The notes: generated by a model from the letters alone, not told the origin. 64,000 nt of DNA from Candidatus Krumholzibacteriota bacterium (GCA_024276305.1 JAJRXK010000093.1:1-64000), one strand, 5' to 3'. Counted from the stretch's first letter, positions 20,779-30,642 are shown. A program made the numbers and translations.

Positions 20779-23490
20779 ATGAATACCCGAATCCATGCGA
20801 ACCACTGGGGGGCTCGTATCCTCGTCGGAGCAACCCTGTTGAGCCTCGGCCTCATGGGGGCCGTCCGCTCGAGCCATGCCCAATGCGACGTCCCCCTCAT
20901 CGCACAGCAGGTTTCCGTTGCCCCGAATGTCATGATCCTCCTGGACAACTCCGGATCGATGAACGAGGTCATGTACCATGAAGCCTACAACCCGGACGTG
21001 GTCTACCCAGGGGACTTCACCACCAACGCCATGTACTACGTGGGCGGAGATATGGTCTACACGACCAACGGACGGTCGGCCCAGCTCATCGTGGGACTCC
21101 ACGGACAGTGGGGCCGCTACGCCGGAAACTACCTGAACTGGGTCTACTGGGTGGCCACGGATCAGCAGCGGGCCAACATTCCCACCGTGACCCGCCAGAT
21201 GGTCGCCAATACCGCGGTCAAGGCCATCATCAACCAGGCCAACGGTCTGCGCTACGGCCTCGCGCGCTTCAACAACAACGACGGTGGCCAGATCGTCGCG
21301 CCCTGCGGAACCACCATCCCCGACCTCGAGAACATCGTCGACAACATGGTGGCGGACACCTGGACGCCGACTGCGGAAACCATGATGGACATTCTGCGTT
21401 ACTTCAAGGATCCGAGCGGCCCCATCCAGTACGAATGTCAGAAGAACTTCGTCATCGTGGTCACCGACGGCTATCCGACCCAGGACCTCAACGTTCCCAG
21501 TTGGATCGGTGACCAGGACGGTGACGGGCGCGAACCGGGCGATTGCGAGCAGATCGGTCTGCCCCCGGGATCGAATGGCCAGAATTGCTCGGACTATCTC
21601 GATGATGTGGCCTACTACCTCGCCCACAACGACATGCGGTCGGACCTCACGGGAGAGCAGAACGTCTCGGTGTACACCATCGGATTCGGCGTCGATGCTC
21701 CTCTGTTGAACGAGGCTGCCGTCAACGGCGACGGCCTGTACCGAGTGGCGTGGGATCTGAACACCCTGATCCAAGAGCTCGGGACCGTCCTGGGAGACAT
21801 CGTCAACCGCATCAGCTCCGGCGCGGCGGTGGCGGTGGTCTCGACCGAGACCGGATCCGACAGCCACCTCTACCGAGGCAAGTTCATGCCTGGAATGTGG
21901 CAGGGATTCATGGAGGCCTACTCGCTCCCCTACTCGCCCGCGAGTTCTCCCGATTGGGAAGGGGGCGCGCTTCTCCAGGGTCGTCAGTCGAATACCCGCG
22001 ACATCTTCACTTCGCTGTCCGGGAGCAAGATCTCCTTCTCGGCCAACAACGCCGCCGCCCTAATGCCCTATCTGGGGTCGGCTTCGACCGCGGAGGCGGG
22101 AGACCTCATCAACTACATCCGCGGCGACGCCATTCCCGGAATGCGAGACCGCAACGGTTGGAAGCTCGGCGACCTCGTCTACTCCACTCCGGTGGTGGTT
22201 GGACCTCCTTCGCAGTTCTACCTCACCACGAGCTACCAGTCCTTCCTCGCAGCCAACCAGAACCGGCCCAACGTGGTCTATGTGGGAGCCAACGACGGGA
22301 TGCTCCATGCCTTCGATGCCCTCTCGGGAGAGGAGATCTGGTCCTACATTCCCCAGGAAGTGCTGTGGAAGCTGAACATGTTGGCCGATCCGAACTATTG
22401 TCACCAAGCCTATGTCGACCTCAGTCCAGCCGCCTACGATGTCAATATCAACGGCACTTGGAAGACCGTCCTCTTCGGAGGTGAGCGCAGTGGCGGAAAC
22501 AGCTACTTCGCCCTCGACATCACGAACCCTCACTCTCCTGACGTGCTGTGGGAAACCTCGGTTCCGTCGATTCTCTCCTCCTATTCGGAGCCCGAACTCA
22601 TCAACAGCCAGTGGGGTCCGCTACTGTGGGCGGGCTCCGGTCCGGATCCCGCGGGTGGAGCCCATGTGGTGGGCCTGCGAGTGGATACCGGTGCCGTTCT
22701 CTTCGCCGGGACTCTGAGCACGATGAGCGGCACCAATCTCATGTCCGGAGCTGCCCCCATCGACATCGATTGGGATGGCGTCCACGACTACATCTACCAG
22801 GGCGATCTCGAGGGGAACCTGTGGCGCTTCGACTTGACCCAGGCCTCCGGAATCACCGCCGACATCGTCTTCTCGGGTGGTGGCCCCATCCAGGCCCGCC
22901 CCGCGTTGACCATCACTCCGAATGGCGATCCCGCGATCTACTTTGGAACCGGGCGCTACCTCGATGTCAACGACATCACGAACACCAGCCAGCAGTGGCT
23001 CTACGGCATCATCGATGACCTCACCGGGGCCTACTACACTCCCAGTGATCTCGTGGATCAGACCAACACCATCAATTCGATGACCGGCAATGTGGGGTGG
23101 ATGCTCCGCCTCGACAATGCGGCCGGAGAGCGCATCATCCAACCTGCGGTGGTGGTCGAGGGCGTGGTCTACGCAACCAGTTTCGCTCCGAGCTCCGCTC
23201 CCTGTCTGGCCGGAGGAGAGTCCTGGCTCTGGGCGGTGGACTACATCAACGCCGACGTGGTCCAGCCGCAGGATGGCTCCAACGTCACCCTCGGTGACCG
23301 CAGCAGCAGCCTGGGTGCGGGCGTGGCGAGTCGGCCAGTGATCAACCTGGCCGGCGAAGAGGTCATTGTTCAGACCAGCGATGCTCGTCTCAACATTCAG
23401 CAGCTCTCCATCTCTCCCCAGCGCATCAACGTGAGAGCGTGGCGTGAGCGATTCAGCGTCGATCCGGCCGTCTCCGTCACGGGCCAGTAG
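20779..23490 (+). CDS. pilY1: PilY1-family pilus tip adhesin
   Basis: This 903-residue protein has a signal peptide (about 1-35, ending SSHAQ). The von Willebrand A-like region starts near residue 50, with MILLDNSGSMNE as metal-ion-dependent adhesion site, and VIVVTDGYPT follows. The C-terminal half is the PilY1 beta-propeller: YVGANDGMLHAFDALSGEEI near 500 and a calcium-type loop DIDWDGVHDY near 660. It is probably secreted with the minor pilins, caps the pilus and mediates adhesion or mechanosensing. AAAGGAG precedes the start. It lacks a long N-terminal extension, so it is on the short side for PilY1. Confidence 0.94.
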   Translation: MNTRIHANHWGARILVGATLLSLGLMGAVRSSHAQCDVPLIAQQVSVAPNVMILLDNSGSMNEVMYHEAYNPDVVYPGDFTTNAMYYVGGDMVYTTNGRSAQLIVGLHGQWGRYAGNYLNWVYWVATDQQRANIPTVTRQMVANTAVKAIINQANGLRYGLARFNNNDGGQIVAPCGTTIPDLENIVDNMVADTWTPTAETMMDILRYFKDPSGPIQYECQKNFVIVVTDGYPTQDLNVPSWIGDQDGDGREPGDCEQIGLPPGSNGQNCSDYLDDVAYYLAHNDMRSDLTGEQNVSVYTIGFGVDAPLLNEAAVNGDGLYRVAWDLNTLIQELGTVLGDIVNRISSGAAVAVVSTETGSDSHLYRGKFMPGMWQGFMEAYSLPYSPASSPDWEGGALLQGRQSNTRDIFTSLSGSKISFSANNAAALMPYLGSASTAEAGDLINYIRGDAIPGMRDRNGWKLGDLVYSTPVVVGPPSQFYLTTSYQSFLAANQNRPNVVYVGANDGMLHAFDALSGEEIWSYIPQEVLWKLNMLADPNYCHQAYVDLSPAAYDVNINGTWKTVLFGGERSGGNSYFALDITNPHSPDVLWETSVPSILSSYSEPELINSQWGPLLWAGSGPDPAGGAHVVGLRVDTGAVLFAGTLSTMSGTNLMSGAAPIDIDWDGVHDYIYQGDLEGNLWRFDLTQASGITADIVFSGGGPIQARPALTITPNGDPAIYFGTGRYLDVNDITNTSQQWLYGIIDDLTGAYYTPSDLVDQTNTINSMTGNVGWMLRLDNAAGERIIQPAVVVEGVVYATSFAPSSAPCLAGGESWLWAVDYINADVVQPQDGSNVTLGDRSSSLGAGVASRPVINLAGEEVIVQTSDARLNIQQLSISPQRINVRAWRERFSVDPAVSVTGQ

Positions 23491-23514
23491 CCAAGGCCAG
23501 AAAGAAGGACCGTC

Positions 23515-24021
23515 ATGAACCATCCGATCCGAATCATGCGATCGCGCAAGGCCCTCGGTGGACTCCTCATTCTCGGACTGAGCGTCTTCCTCATAGCTCC
23601 GGTAGTGAGCTACGCCGCCGAAGTCCAACTGCGGCCCTACAACCGCGGACGAGGCCTGCAGAGCCCCGTACGCACTCCCAGCGAGCGTGACCAATCGCAA
23701 CCCACGCGGCTGAGCGGGATCTTCGAGTACAGCTACCGCGAGGGCCTCACCCTGGGTGGGCGCACGATCCAGATCACGTCGCGCACTTCGGTGTTTCCGT
23801 CCATCGACGGCAGTTCGATCCTGCCGGATCCGGCAGAGCTGCAGGGACGGAGCGCCACGATCTACGGCAGCCCGGGCCCCAATGGGGTCGAAGCGGTTCT
23901 GTTGATCCTCGATCCAGACTCGATGTACGGCATTTCGACCGAGAACCCGACGATCCAGCAGTTCTCGATCGACGGAGGAGAGCTTCTCCCCCAAGAGATG
24001 TCAGTGTCCACACCGCAGTAG
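23515..24021 (+). CDS. secreted protein of unknown function in the pilin operon
   Basis: This 168-residue protein has a signal peptide with a 14-residue basic leader and a hydrophobic core (LGGLLILGLSVFLIAPVVSY, cleavage near 35). The mature part is beta-rich, with an FEYSYREGLTLGGRTIQITS segment and an SATIYGSPGPNGVEAVLLIL segment that could form a small barrel, but no family is recognised. It lies 24 bases after pilY1 with GAAGGA upstream. By position it may be a chaperone, stabiliser or additional tip protein. Confidence 0.75.
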   Translation: MNHPIRIMRSRKALGGLLILGLSVFLIAPVVSYAAEVQLRPYNRGRGLQSPVRTPSERDQSQPTRLSGIFEYSYREGLTLGGRTIQITSRTSVFPSIDGSSILPDPAELQGRSATIYGSPGPNGVEAVLLILDPDSMYGISTENPTIQQFSIDGGELLPQEMSVSTPQ

Positions 24022-24048
24022 GCGGGCAGAATCCGCCGGGGAACAAAG

Positions 24049-25017
24049 ATGGCGAAACAGAATCCAGCCCCACCGAAACGCTGGTGGATCGTGGCCGCGG
24101 TGATGGGGATCACCATCATCACCGCGGCGCAACTCATGAAGCCCTCAGCTTCTCCGGATTCCATCCAGTCGGTCGCAGATCAGAGCAGTGCTGAACTGTG
24201 CATCATTCCCAAGTCGCCGCTGACCTTCCACGCCTTGCGCGTGGAAGGTGCGCTGCTTCGTGCGGCCCAGCCCGGAGGATTCGAAAACGCCGTCTCTGGA
24301 GCCGCACGCACGAACATCGTGTGGTCGGTGGACGGTCGAGAAGTCCATCGAGGTCCAGAGCTGAATCCGAAGTTCTTTCGCAAGGGCAGCGTGGTCGAGG
24401 CTCGGGTCCAGGAAGTGCTTCCCGATGGAAGTGCCACCATCCAAGGGCGCGCGATGGTCCACATCGGCGACGCCCGTCCGCAGATCAAGTCGGTCACGGT
24501 CCAACGTGATCCCCAGGATCCGCGGTGGCTACAGGCTCACGTCCAAGCCGTCGACGCCGATGACGATCCCCTCACCCTCGAGTATCGTTGGTCGTGCAAC
24601 GGCAAGGCCGTTCGTCGCACTCAGGGTAGTCGCGCGTGCACCGATGGAATCGATTCCGGCCAGCACATGCAGGTCGAAGTGATAGCCTTCGACGGCCAAC
24701 TCCGCAGCGATCCCCTGACTTCGAGAGCGGTCGCCATCGACAATCACCCCCCGGAATTGATGGCGCCCCAGACTCCGCGAATGGAGAGACTCGACAACGG
24801 TGATCTCGTCGCGCACATGGTGGTGCGGGGCAGGGATCCCGATGGTGACGACACCGAGGTTGCCCTCGTCGAGGCTCCAGCCGGATTCCGCTGGGACGCC
24901 GTCGAGCAGGCCCTGGTTTGGACGATTCTCAACGGCAAAGAGGTCGTGGACGTGACTCTGCGGGTGAAAGACGCCCGAGGCGCTTCGGCCCAACGCACGA
25001 TGAGCGTCCGACGCTGA
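24049..25017 (+). CDS. membrane-anchored Ig-like/cadherin-like protein in the pilin operon
   Basis: This 322-residue protein has one N-terminal transmembrane helix (about 13-30, WIVAAVMGITIITAAQL) and an extracytoplasmic part of two or three Ig-like domains. These are marked by VQAVDADDDPLTLEYRW and VRGRDPDGDDTEVALVEAP, which are calcium-binding cadherin/PKD-type loops. It lies 27 bases after the 168-residue gene and is the last of the operon. It may anchor or guide pilus components in the periplasm. Not an identified pilus family. Confidence 0.78.
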   Translation: MAKQNPAPPKRWWIVAAVMGITIITAAQLMKPSASPDSIQSVADQSSAELCIIPKSPLTFHALRVEGALLRAAQPGGFENAVSGAARTNIVWSVDGREVHRGPELNPKFFRKGSVVEARVQEVLPDGSATIQGRAMVHIGDARPQIKSVTVQRDPQDPRWLQAHVQAVDADDDPLTLEYRWSCNGKAVRRTQGSRACTDGIDSGQHMQVEVIAFDGQLRSDPLTSRAVAIDNHPPELMAPQTPRMERLDNGDLVAHMVVRGRDPDGDDTEVALVEAPAGFRWDAVEQALVWTILNGKEVVDVTLRVKDARGASAQRTMSVRR

Positions 25018-25029
25018 GAGCGGCCCAGC

Positions 25030-25833
25030 TCAGGGCTGATTCCGTCCCCGACTGCGATAGAGCCAACGCAGAGACCCCATGGACGCCTTGGTCACCGGAA
25101 CCACGCCCTCCGGATGGAGAACCACCTGATCGTCACGGAAGAGGATCCGGAGAAATTGACCGTTCCCCCGCGCCGATCCATACCAGGAGTCGGTGGTCAA
25201 GAAACGCCGAGCCCGCACGCCGGAAAGGTTTCGGCCCGAGAGATCCACCGACTCTCCGGTGGGCAAGGCCAAGACCGCGGCATCCTCGACCCTGATGCGA
25301 CGAGCCAGCGCGGGAACCCCTCCGAAGAGCGCCACCGTATCCAGCGCCCCGATGCTGAAGCGGAGCGAATCCGGAGAACCGACTCCTGCGGGCACCGAAA
25401 CTCTTCCGACCCAAGTCCAGGTCGAGTCTCCTCCCGCCAACCGGTCGTCCGAAGCCACCCAGGGCAAGGGAGGCTCGTAGAAGACTCTCAGTGCAGGACG
25501 ATCGAATCCGACGAGCTGGATCTCGTTCGCAGCCGGATTCGACGGATCGGAATTGCGAAACCATTGGACCAGTCCCCCCTGGAACTTCTGGCTCCACTGA
25601 GCCCGGATCACGTCATCCCGCTGGACCACGAAGGAGTCCGCCCCGGCGTAGATCGACGAGTCCTCGAAGGACACTCCAAAACTGAGGGATACCGTGGAGT
25701 CGACCACTTCCTCGTAGAGGTAGGTCGTGCCACGAGGCACGAATCCGCCGGCCTCCGCCGTCTCCGTTCGACTCGAGCCGATCACGAATACTATCAGGAG
25801 AACGAAGGTCCGAAGGATTCTGGACGGGGGCAT
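25030..25833 (-). CDS. secreted hypothetical protein
   Basis: This 267-residue protein has a signal peptide (about 1-28, ending ETAEAG). The mature part is beta-rich and contains repeated hydrophobic strands (LYEEVVDSTVSLSFGVSFED, VFYEPPLPWVASDDRL, TWTWVGRVSVPAG). The pattern resembles exported sandwich proteins of this lineage. No family recognised. Its start is one base after the stop of the deaminase gene, so the two are probably translationally coupled. It is convergent with the pilin operon, which ends 12 bases away. Confidence 0.7.
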   Translation of the reverse strand: MPPSRILRTFVLLIVFVIGSSRTETAEAGGFVPRGTTYLYEEVVDSTVSLSFGVSFEDSSIYAGADSFVVQRDDVIRAQWSQKFQGGLVQWFRNSDPSNPAANEIQLVGFDRPALRVFYEPPLPWVASDDRLAGGDSTWTWVGRVSVPAGVGSPDSLRFSIGALDTVALFGGVPALARRIRVEDAAVLALPTGESVDLSGRNLSGVRARRFLTTDSWYGSARGNGQFLRILFRDDQVVLHPEGVVPVTKASMGSLRWLYRSRGRNQP

Positions 25834-25834
25834 C

Positions 25835-26839
25835 TCAGGCCTTTCGAGTGACGCGAGTCTCGTCGATGAAGCTATGGCTCTCCGCGCACCGGTGGATCCT
25901 ACGAATCTCGCGGACTCCCAATTCCTTCACGAAGAGTGCGGATTCCTGATTGTGCGAGGTTCGACTCACGGTCGTGTTGTCGGTGCAGATGGCCACCGGA
26001 ATGCCATGCTCGAGGAAAGTGAAGATGGGGTGACGTTCGCCCTTGGCCACCGCTCCAGTCTGGTAGTTGGAGGTGGGAGCACATTCGACGAGAATCTTGT
26101 CCTTGGCCATGCGCCGCAAGAGAGCCTTGTCCCGAACTGCGCTGCAGCCATGTCCGATGCGAATGCACCCCAACTCGTCGATCGCCTGCCACACATAGTG
26201 AGGCCCTTCGTCTTCCCCCGCGTGAGCCGTCAACCCCAATCCCCCTCTGCGAGCGATCTCATAGGAGGGTTGGAACAGTCCGGGGGGATTGCCTCGCTCG
26301 GCACCGGCGAGGTCGAAACCCACGACTCCGGTTCTGCCGTGAAGGTACTGGGCCTCACTGATCGCCGCCTTGGCGAGAATCTTGGCCACGTGCGGCCCAT
26401 GATGCCGCATGGCGATGATGATCAACCCGGTGCGGACGCCATACTTCGCGCGCACCTTGTTCAGGCCCGCAAGAACACTCCGGATCGCCTGACGTACCGT
26501 AAGTCCGGCGTAGACGTGAATGATCGGCGCATAGCGCAATTCGAAGGTGCGTACGCCCTGCTTCGCGGCCGCCGCTCCCACCGCCTCCGCCACCCGGGAA
26601 ATGTTTTCGTAGAATTGGGTGATCCACATGGGATAGTGGAACTTGTCGAGATAGCTGAGCAGGGAGCCCTCTTCCTCGGGCTGGAGCTGCAACAATTTTT
26701 TCATCTCCGCAAGCGAATCCACCGGATTGAGACCATATTCCTTCATGATCTTCCAAGTCACCGCGGGAGGAATGGAGCCATCGAGATGCTGATGAAGCTC
26801 CACTTTGGGCATTCTTTCGATGGACACGGGGATCTTCAT
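25835..26839 (-). CDS. adenosine deaminase family protein
   Basis: This 334-residue metal-dependent amidohydrolase has the zinc histidines in ELHQHLDGS (H16, H18), TAHAGED with the catalytic-region histidine and glutamate, IGHG, and CTDN for the metal aspartate. These are all the key residues of the adenosine/adenine deaminase superfamily. Sequence around SYEIARRGGLGLTAHAGE fits adenosine deaminases better than guanine or cytosine deaminases, but N6-methyl or other adenine-like substrates are possible. It is first of a two-gene unit with the secreted protein. Confidence 0.9.
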   Translation of the reverse strand: MKIPVSIERMPKVELHQHLDGSIPPAVTWKIMKEYGLNPVDSLAEMKKLLQLQPEEEGSLLSYLDKFHYPMWITQFYENISRVAEAVGAAAAKQGVRTFELRYAPIIHVYAGLTVRQAIRSVLAGLNKVRAKYGVRTGLIIIAMRHHGPHVAKILAKAAISEAQYLHGRTGVVGFDLAGAERGNPPGLFQPSYEIARRGGLGLTAHAGEDEGPHYVWQAIDELGCIRIGHGCSAVRDKALLRRMAKDKILVECAPTSNYQTGAVAKGERHPIFTFLEHGIPVAICTDNTTVSRTSHNQESALFVKELGVREIRRIHRCAESHSFIDETRVTRKA

Positions 26840-26929
26840 GGGCCTCCCGGCTCAGCTTGGGATTCGGTGGTCGACGATTGAAATCGGACATTGGTTCTGG
26901 GTGCCAACCTTCTCGAGAGGAATCTGTCC

Positions 26930-27649
26930 ATGATCTACGGAGTCCATCCCGTCCTCGAGGCCCTGCGGGCTCAGCGACGACACCTGAGGGCATTGTACTA
27001 CCGAGAGGGAAGCGATGCCAAAACCGTTGAGCGCGCGATCGAACTAGCCCAAGGCTGCGGCATCGCAGCCTACGGTCTGGCCAACGAAGATCTCCATCGA
27101 AAATCCGGGAGCCGCCAACACCAAGGCCTCGTTCTCGACTGCGGAGAACTCCCCAAGCTGGCGCTCAAGGAATGGCTCGCCACCGCTCCGGCCGAAAGCA
27201 CGTTGGTGGCCCTCGACCAGATCGAAGACCCCCAGAACACCGGTGGCATCGCCAGAAGTGCGAAGTTCTTCGGTGCAACGGCCTTGGTGCTCCACCGATC
27301 TCGCAGCGCTCCGCTCAGCGCGGCCGCCACCAAAGCTTCTGCGGGAGCGCTCGAAAGCTTTCCGATCGTGGAGGTCGGCAACTTGGCCCAGGCGCTTCGA
27401 AGTCTGAAGAAAGAAGGGTTCTGGATCGCAGGAAGCGCCATCGGCGAGAAGTGTCGTGACTATCGCAGGGTCGACGTACCGCGTCCCCGAGTCCTGGTCT
27501 TGGGCAGTGAGGGCAGCGGTCTCCGACGCTTGACGCGCGAACGCTGCGACGACTTGCTCTACATCCCCCGTCAGACCGAAGAAGCTGGAGGCGTCGATTC
27601 TCTCAACGTCAGTGCTGCAGCCGCAGTGTTCCTCGCTCATTGGGCCTGA
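26930..27649 (+). CDS. rlmB: 23S rRNA (guanosine-2'-O-)-methyltransferase RlmB
   Basis: This 239-residue SPOUT-class methyltransferase should modify G2251 of 23S rRNA, in the peptidyl-transferase loop. The N-terminal substrate domain starts MIYGVHPVLEALRAQRR. The C-terminal trefoil-knot domain shows DQIEDPQNTGGIARSA, VLGSEGSGLRRL and IPRQTEEAGGVDSLNVSAAA, the three SpoU motifs. The start at 26930 follows GAGAGG; a TTG at 26891 is less likely. It ends directly against the convergent methyltransferase gene with no gap. Confidence 0.95.
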   Translation: MIYGVHPVLEALRAQRRHLRALYYREGSDAKTVERAIELAQGCGIAAYGLANEDLHRKSGSRQHQGLVLDCGELPKLALKEWLATAPAESTLVALDQIEDPQNTGGIARSAKFFGATALVLHRSRSAPLSAAATKASAGALESFPIVEVGNLAQALRSLKKEGFWIAGSAIGEKCRDYRRVDVPRPRVLVLGSEGSGLRRLTRERCDDLLYIPRQTEEAGGVDSLNVSAAAAVFLAHWA

Positions 27650-28378
27650 CTAAGGTTTGCGAGCCTCGTAGATCACCCCACCACCCCAACCCAGGCGCTC
27701 CTTGATCCGACGAACGCGCTCCCGACCCAAGACTCGATCGAAGAGGGCATTGAGCTTGTAGGAATTGACCACTCTCAACAGCCCGAGATCTCCTCGCGGA
27801 TCCACCGTCGTCTCACTCTCGAGGTCGAAATGCTGTCGTAAAATGTATCGTAATTCTTTTTTTGACAGCCAGTTACGAATCTGCCCGGGCTTCGGGGCTC
27901 CAATGTCGCTCCGGCGATCGTAGACGTATTTGTTGATGGTCGTCAGGATCAGGATTCCGCCAGGACGCAGCACTCGGGACATCTCGGCCACGAAGACTGT
28001 GGGGTTCTCCACATAGAAGAGGGTCTCCATGCAGATCACGACGTCGAAGGATTCTGGTGGAAGTCCCGTCTCACAAAAGTCGCCGCAGAGGAAGGTCGCA
28101 GCGGGCACACGTTCCCGAGCCGCTTCGATGGCCTTGGGCGAGATATCGATTCCCACCACCGAACCTTCGGACAACAGGCGCTCGCACAACCATCCGGTGC
28201 TGCAACCCACTTCGAGGATCTCTGGATGGTCCAGTTCCATCGCATGAAGATCCGACAACACGCGCTCGGCGCGTACTCGAATCTCTTCGCTCACGTCTTC
28301 GAAATCCACACTTCGGTAGCGAAGGTTCCAGTCGTCATAATAACGCTGCTGCTCTTCGAGGGGCGGAAGATCAGACAT
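27650..28378 (-). CDS. class I SAM-dependent methyltransferase
   Basis: This 242-residue Rossmann-fold methyltransferase has motif I ILEVGCSTGWLCERLLSEG, motif II GIDISPKAIEAAR, and FDVVICMETLFYVENP with the VLRPGGILILTT post-motif, the UbiE/Methyltransf_11 pattern. The C-terminus (RERVRRIKERLGWGGGVIYEARKP) is basic and could bind a lipid or polar acceptor. Substrate not evident. The start at 28378 gives the usual pre-motif region. It overlaps nothing, but its stop abuts rlmB. Confidence 0.85.
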   Translation of the reverse strand: MSDLPPLEEQQRYYDDWNLRYRSVDFEDVSEEIRVRAERVLSDLHAMELDHPEILEVGCSTGWLCERLLSEGSVVGIDISPKAIEAARERVPAATFLCGDFCETGLPPESFDVVICMETLFYVENPTVFVAEMSRVLRPGGILILTTINKYVYDRRSDIGAPKPGQIRNWLSKKELRYILRQHFDLESETTVDPRGDLGLLRVVNSYKLNALFDRVLGRERVRRIKERLGWGGGVIYEARKP

Positions 28379-28637
28379 GTCAATTCCTGGGTACGGGCAT
28401 GGTCGCGAAGTCGGGACACCATCCACAGCTTAGCCCATCGCCGCCCCAAATGATCCCTTTTCGTCCAATCGACAGATTCACGAATTCTGAACAAGGCCTG
28501 ATTCGGCAGGATTCGGAGTCCTGAGGGGCAATCGGAGGCCTTCGGAACTTTGTGGTCGAAAGACAACAAAATCTCTCGGCGCAGAGGGCTGCCACCCGAA
28601 GTATACTGTACGCAGCTCCAGTGCCCAGGGCTTGATC

Positions 28638-30179
28638 ATGCAAACAAGGGAAAGCTCACACTCAGCGCGAATCCGCGCGTTCTCGATGGAGAACAGAGCC
28701 CTCCACCTGTGGTGGGTCGTGGGCCTCTCCTTGAGCCTGCTGGTCGGATGCAATCCTTCGGTGGGAGAAGAACCAACCCTCCCTGGAATGCACCCCATCG
28801 GTTTCGACGAACCGCAGGTCGAGCGCGACCTCCAGGACATTCGACGCAGCGGATCCTTGAAGGTACTTCTGCGAAACAGCAGTAGCAGCTATTACATCTT
28901 GCGGGGTGAGGAGTACGGCTTCGAATTCGAACTCGCCCGCGATATTGCCGAGCAGCTCGGAGTCCAACTCCAGGTCGTGCTTCCGGACAGCCAGCTTCAC
29001 CCGCTGGCCATGTTGAACAAAGGCTACGTGGATCTGGTCGCGATTCCCTTTGCCCAACAGGACCTCGACACCTACCGAGTCTCCGCCACCGCCCCCTACG
29101 ACCGCATGCGGGAGGTCCTGGTCACCCGCGAAGAGCTGCTGCCCGACCTCGGTTCGGCGAGGGATCTCGCCGGCCGAATGGTGGCCGTCCGCCATTTCTC
29201 GAGCGAGGAGCAGATCCTGCTGCGCACTCGCCAGCAGGGCATCGCGGTCGGAATCGTGATGCATCCGCCCCAGGTTTCCACCGCGGAAATCCTCGAACTG
29301 GTCGCTGACGGCACCTATCCTGCGTCTCTGGCTCCTGAAGGCGCCGCCCGTCAACAGATGCAGCTACGGGAGAATCTGCGCATCGCCTTTCCCATGAGTG
29401 GCGAGATCTCTGCCCTGTGGAGCGTCCGCTCCAACAGCTTCGAGCTGAGGGATGCGGTGAGCCAGGCTCTTCGTCGTCACTACCAGGAGACCGACGGCCG
29501 CCTGGTCCGCTCGGAATTCTACAACGTCATTCGTCAGCGTTACTACTCCGACGAACGTTTCGTTCGCAATCACGACACGCATCCCTTCCGATTCGGAAGG
29601 ACCGGGCACCTCTCTCCCTACGACGCGCTCTTCCAGAGAGTGGCCGCAGAGAATCACATGAACTGGCGACTGCTCGCCGCCATGGCCTTCCAGGAGAGTC
29701 GATTCGATCCCCTTCAGAAATCCTGGGCCGGAGCGGTGGGGCTCCTCCAACTTCGCCCGAGCACCGCCGGAGTGAGCGAAGAGCAATTGATGGATCCCGA
29801 GATCAATGTGCCGCTGGGAGCCCAACACTTCCGTTCGCTCTACCAGGCCTATTCCTACCTCGACCCCTCCGAACGTTTGAGTTTCGCGCTGGCCGCCTAC
29901 AACTGTGGAAAGGGGCATCTCGACGATGCCCGCATGCTCTCGATCATGCGCAACCTCGATCCCAACGTGTGGAAGGGAAGCGTCCGAGAGAGCCTGTTGC
30001 TCCTGCAGAAACCCCAATATCACGCGCGTACTCGATACGGCTTCGTGCGCGGCGAGGAAACGGTCAATTACGTCGAAGAGATCCTGCGACGTTATTCCCT
30101 GCTCCAACAGCTCGCACCCGAAGTTCCCGCGGTAGCCGCCGTCGGTTCTTTCGGCGACGGACACGGGGCCTCGGACTGA
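28638..30179 (+). CDS. MltF-like membrane-bound lytic transglycosylase lipoprotein
   Basis: This lipoprotein of about 513 residues has a lipobox LLVGC at position 38, a periplasmic solute-binding-type (SBP_bac_3) domain of about 60-290 (RRSGSLKVLLRN, YGFEFELARDIAEQLG) and a C-terminal SLT lysozyme-like domain from about 330 (LLAAMAFQESRFDP with the catalytic glutamate, VGLLQLRPSTAG). It cleaves peptidoglycan to 1,6-anhydro products. The ATG at 28638 has AGGG at 28627-28630. TTG at 28632 and ATG at 28686 are alternative starts. It is unusual for transglycosylases in having no clear neighbour genes for cell wall. Confidence 0.92.
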   Translation: MQTRESSHSARIRAFSMENRALHLWWVVGLSLSLLVGCNPSVGEEPTLPGMHPIGFDEPQVERDLQDIRRSGSLKVLLRNSSSSYYILRGEEYGFEFELARDIAEQLGVQLQVVLPDSQLHPLAMLNKGYVDLVAIPFAQQDLDTYRVSATAPYDRMREVLVTREELLPDLGSARDLAGRMVAVRHFSSEEQILLRTRQQGIAVGIVMHPPQVSTAEILELVADGTYPASLAPEGAARQQMQLRENLRIAFPMSGEISALWSVRSNSFELRDAVSQALRRHYQETDGRLVRSEFYNVIRQRYYSDERFVRNHDTHPFRFGRTGHLSPYDALFQRVAAENHMNWRLLAAMAFQESRFDPLQKSWAGAVGLLQLRPSTAGVSEEQLMDPEINVPLGAQHFRSLYQAYSYLDPSERLSFALAAYNCGKGHLDDARMLSIMRNLDPNVWKGSVRESLLLLQKPQYHARTRYGFVRGEETVNYVEEILRRYSLLQQLAPEVPAVAAVGSFGDGHGASD

Positions 30180-30185
30180 ACCCTC

Positions 30186-30428
30186 TCAGAGTTCCTTGTG
30201 CGACCCATCGCAGAAGGGATCCGCCGTTTGATTGTGCTTGCATCCGCAGAGCGCAACCTTCTTGTCCTCCTCGAGCTCGAAGAGAATGGGGCCCAGGCCG
30301 GTCCCCTTGTGGGAGCCGTCGCAGAAGGGCTCCTTCTCCGATCGCCCGCATGCGCACCAGGCGTACTTGCCGGCCTCGAGGTCGAGGACATGGGGAGACT
30401 TCTGAGCACATCTCGGTTCTTCGGACAT
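30186..30428 (-). CDS. tandem CDGSH iron-sulfur protein
   Basis: This 80-residue protein has two CDGSH modules. CACGRSEKEPFCDGSH (about 25-40) and CGCKHNQTADPFCDGSH (about 62-78) each give a 3-Cys/1-His [2Fe-2S] ligand set, as in mitoNEET-like proteins. Double-CDGSH proteins of this size are soluble bacterial homologues of Miner2. It could store or transfer iron-sulfur clusters or electrons. It is convergent with the MltF-like gene 6 bases away. Confidence 0.93.
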   Translation of the reverse strand: MSEEPRCAQKSPHVLDLEAGKYAWCACGRSEKEPFCDGSHKGTGLGPILFELEEDKKVALCGCKHNQTADPFCDGSHKEL

Positions 30429-30642
30429 CGCAACTCCTGAAGTCGAGACCCAAAGGGGTCAATAGAGCGGGGGTTGATCTGGGCGAGAGATGCTAGCGCG
30501 AAATCGTCTCGGCTCCTAGCTCCTTGGTGGACAGCGACCGAAATTCGGTCGATCGAGAAATCCGGCGCTTCTCGGGCTTTTCTTCTATACTCGGTCCTCC
30601 CCCGGCCCGGATCCTCACCTTCCCGCACCCGAGGCAGGTCCC

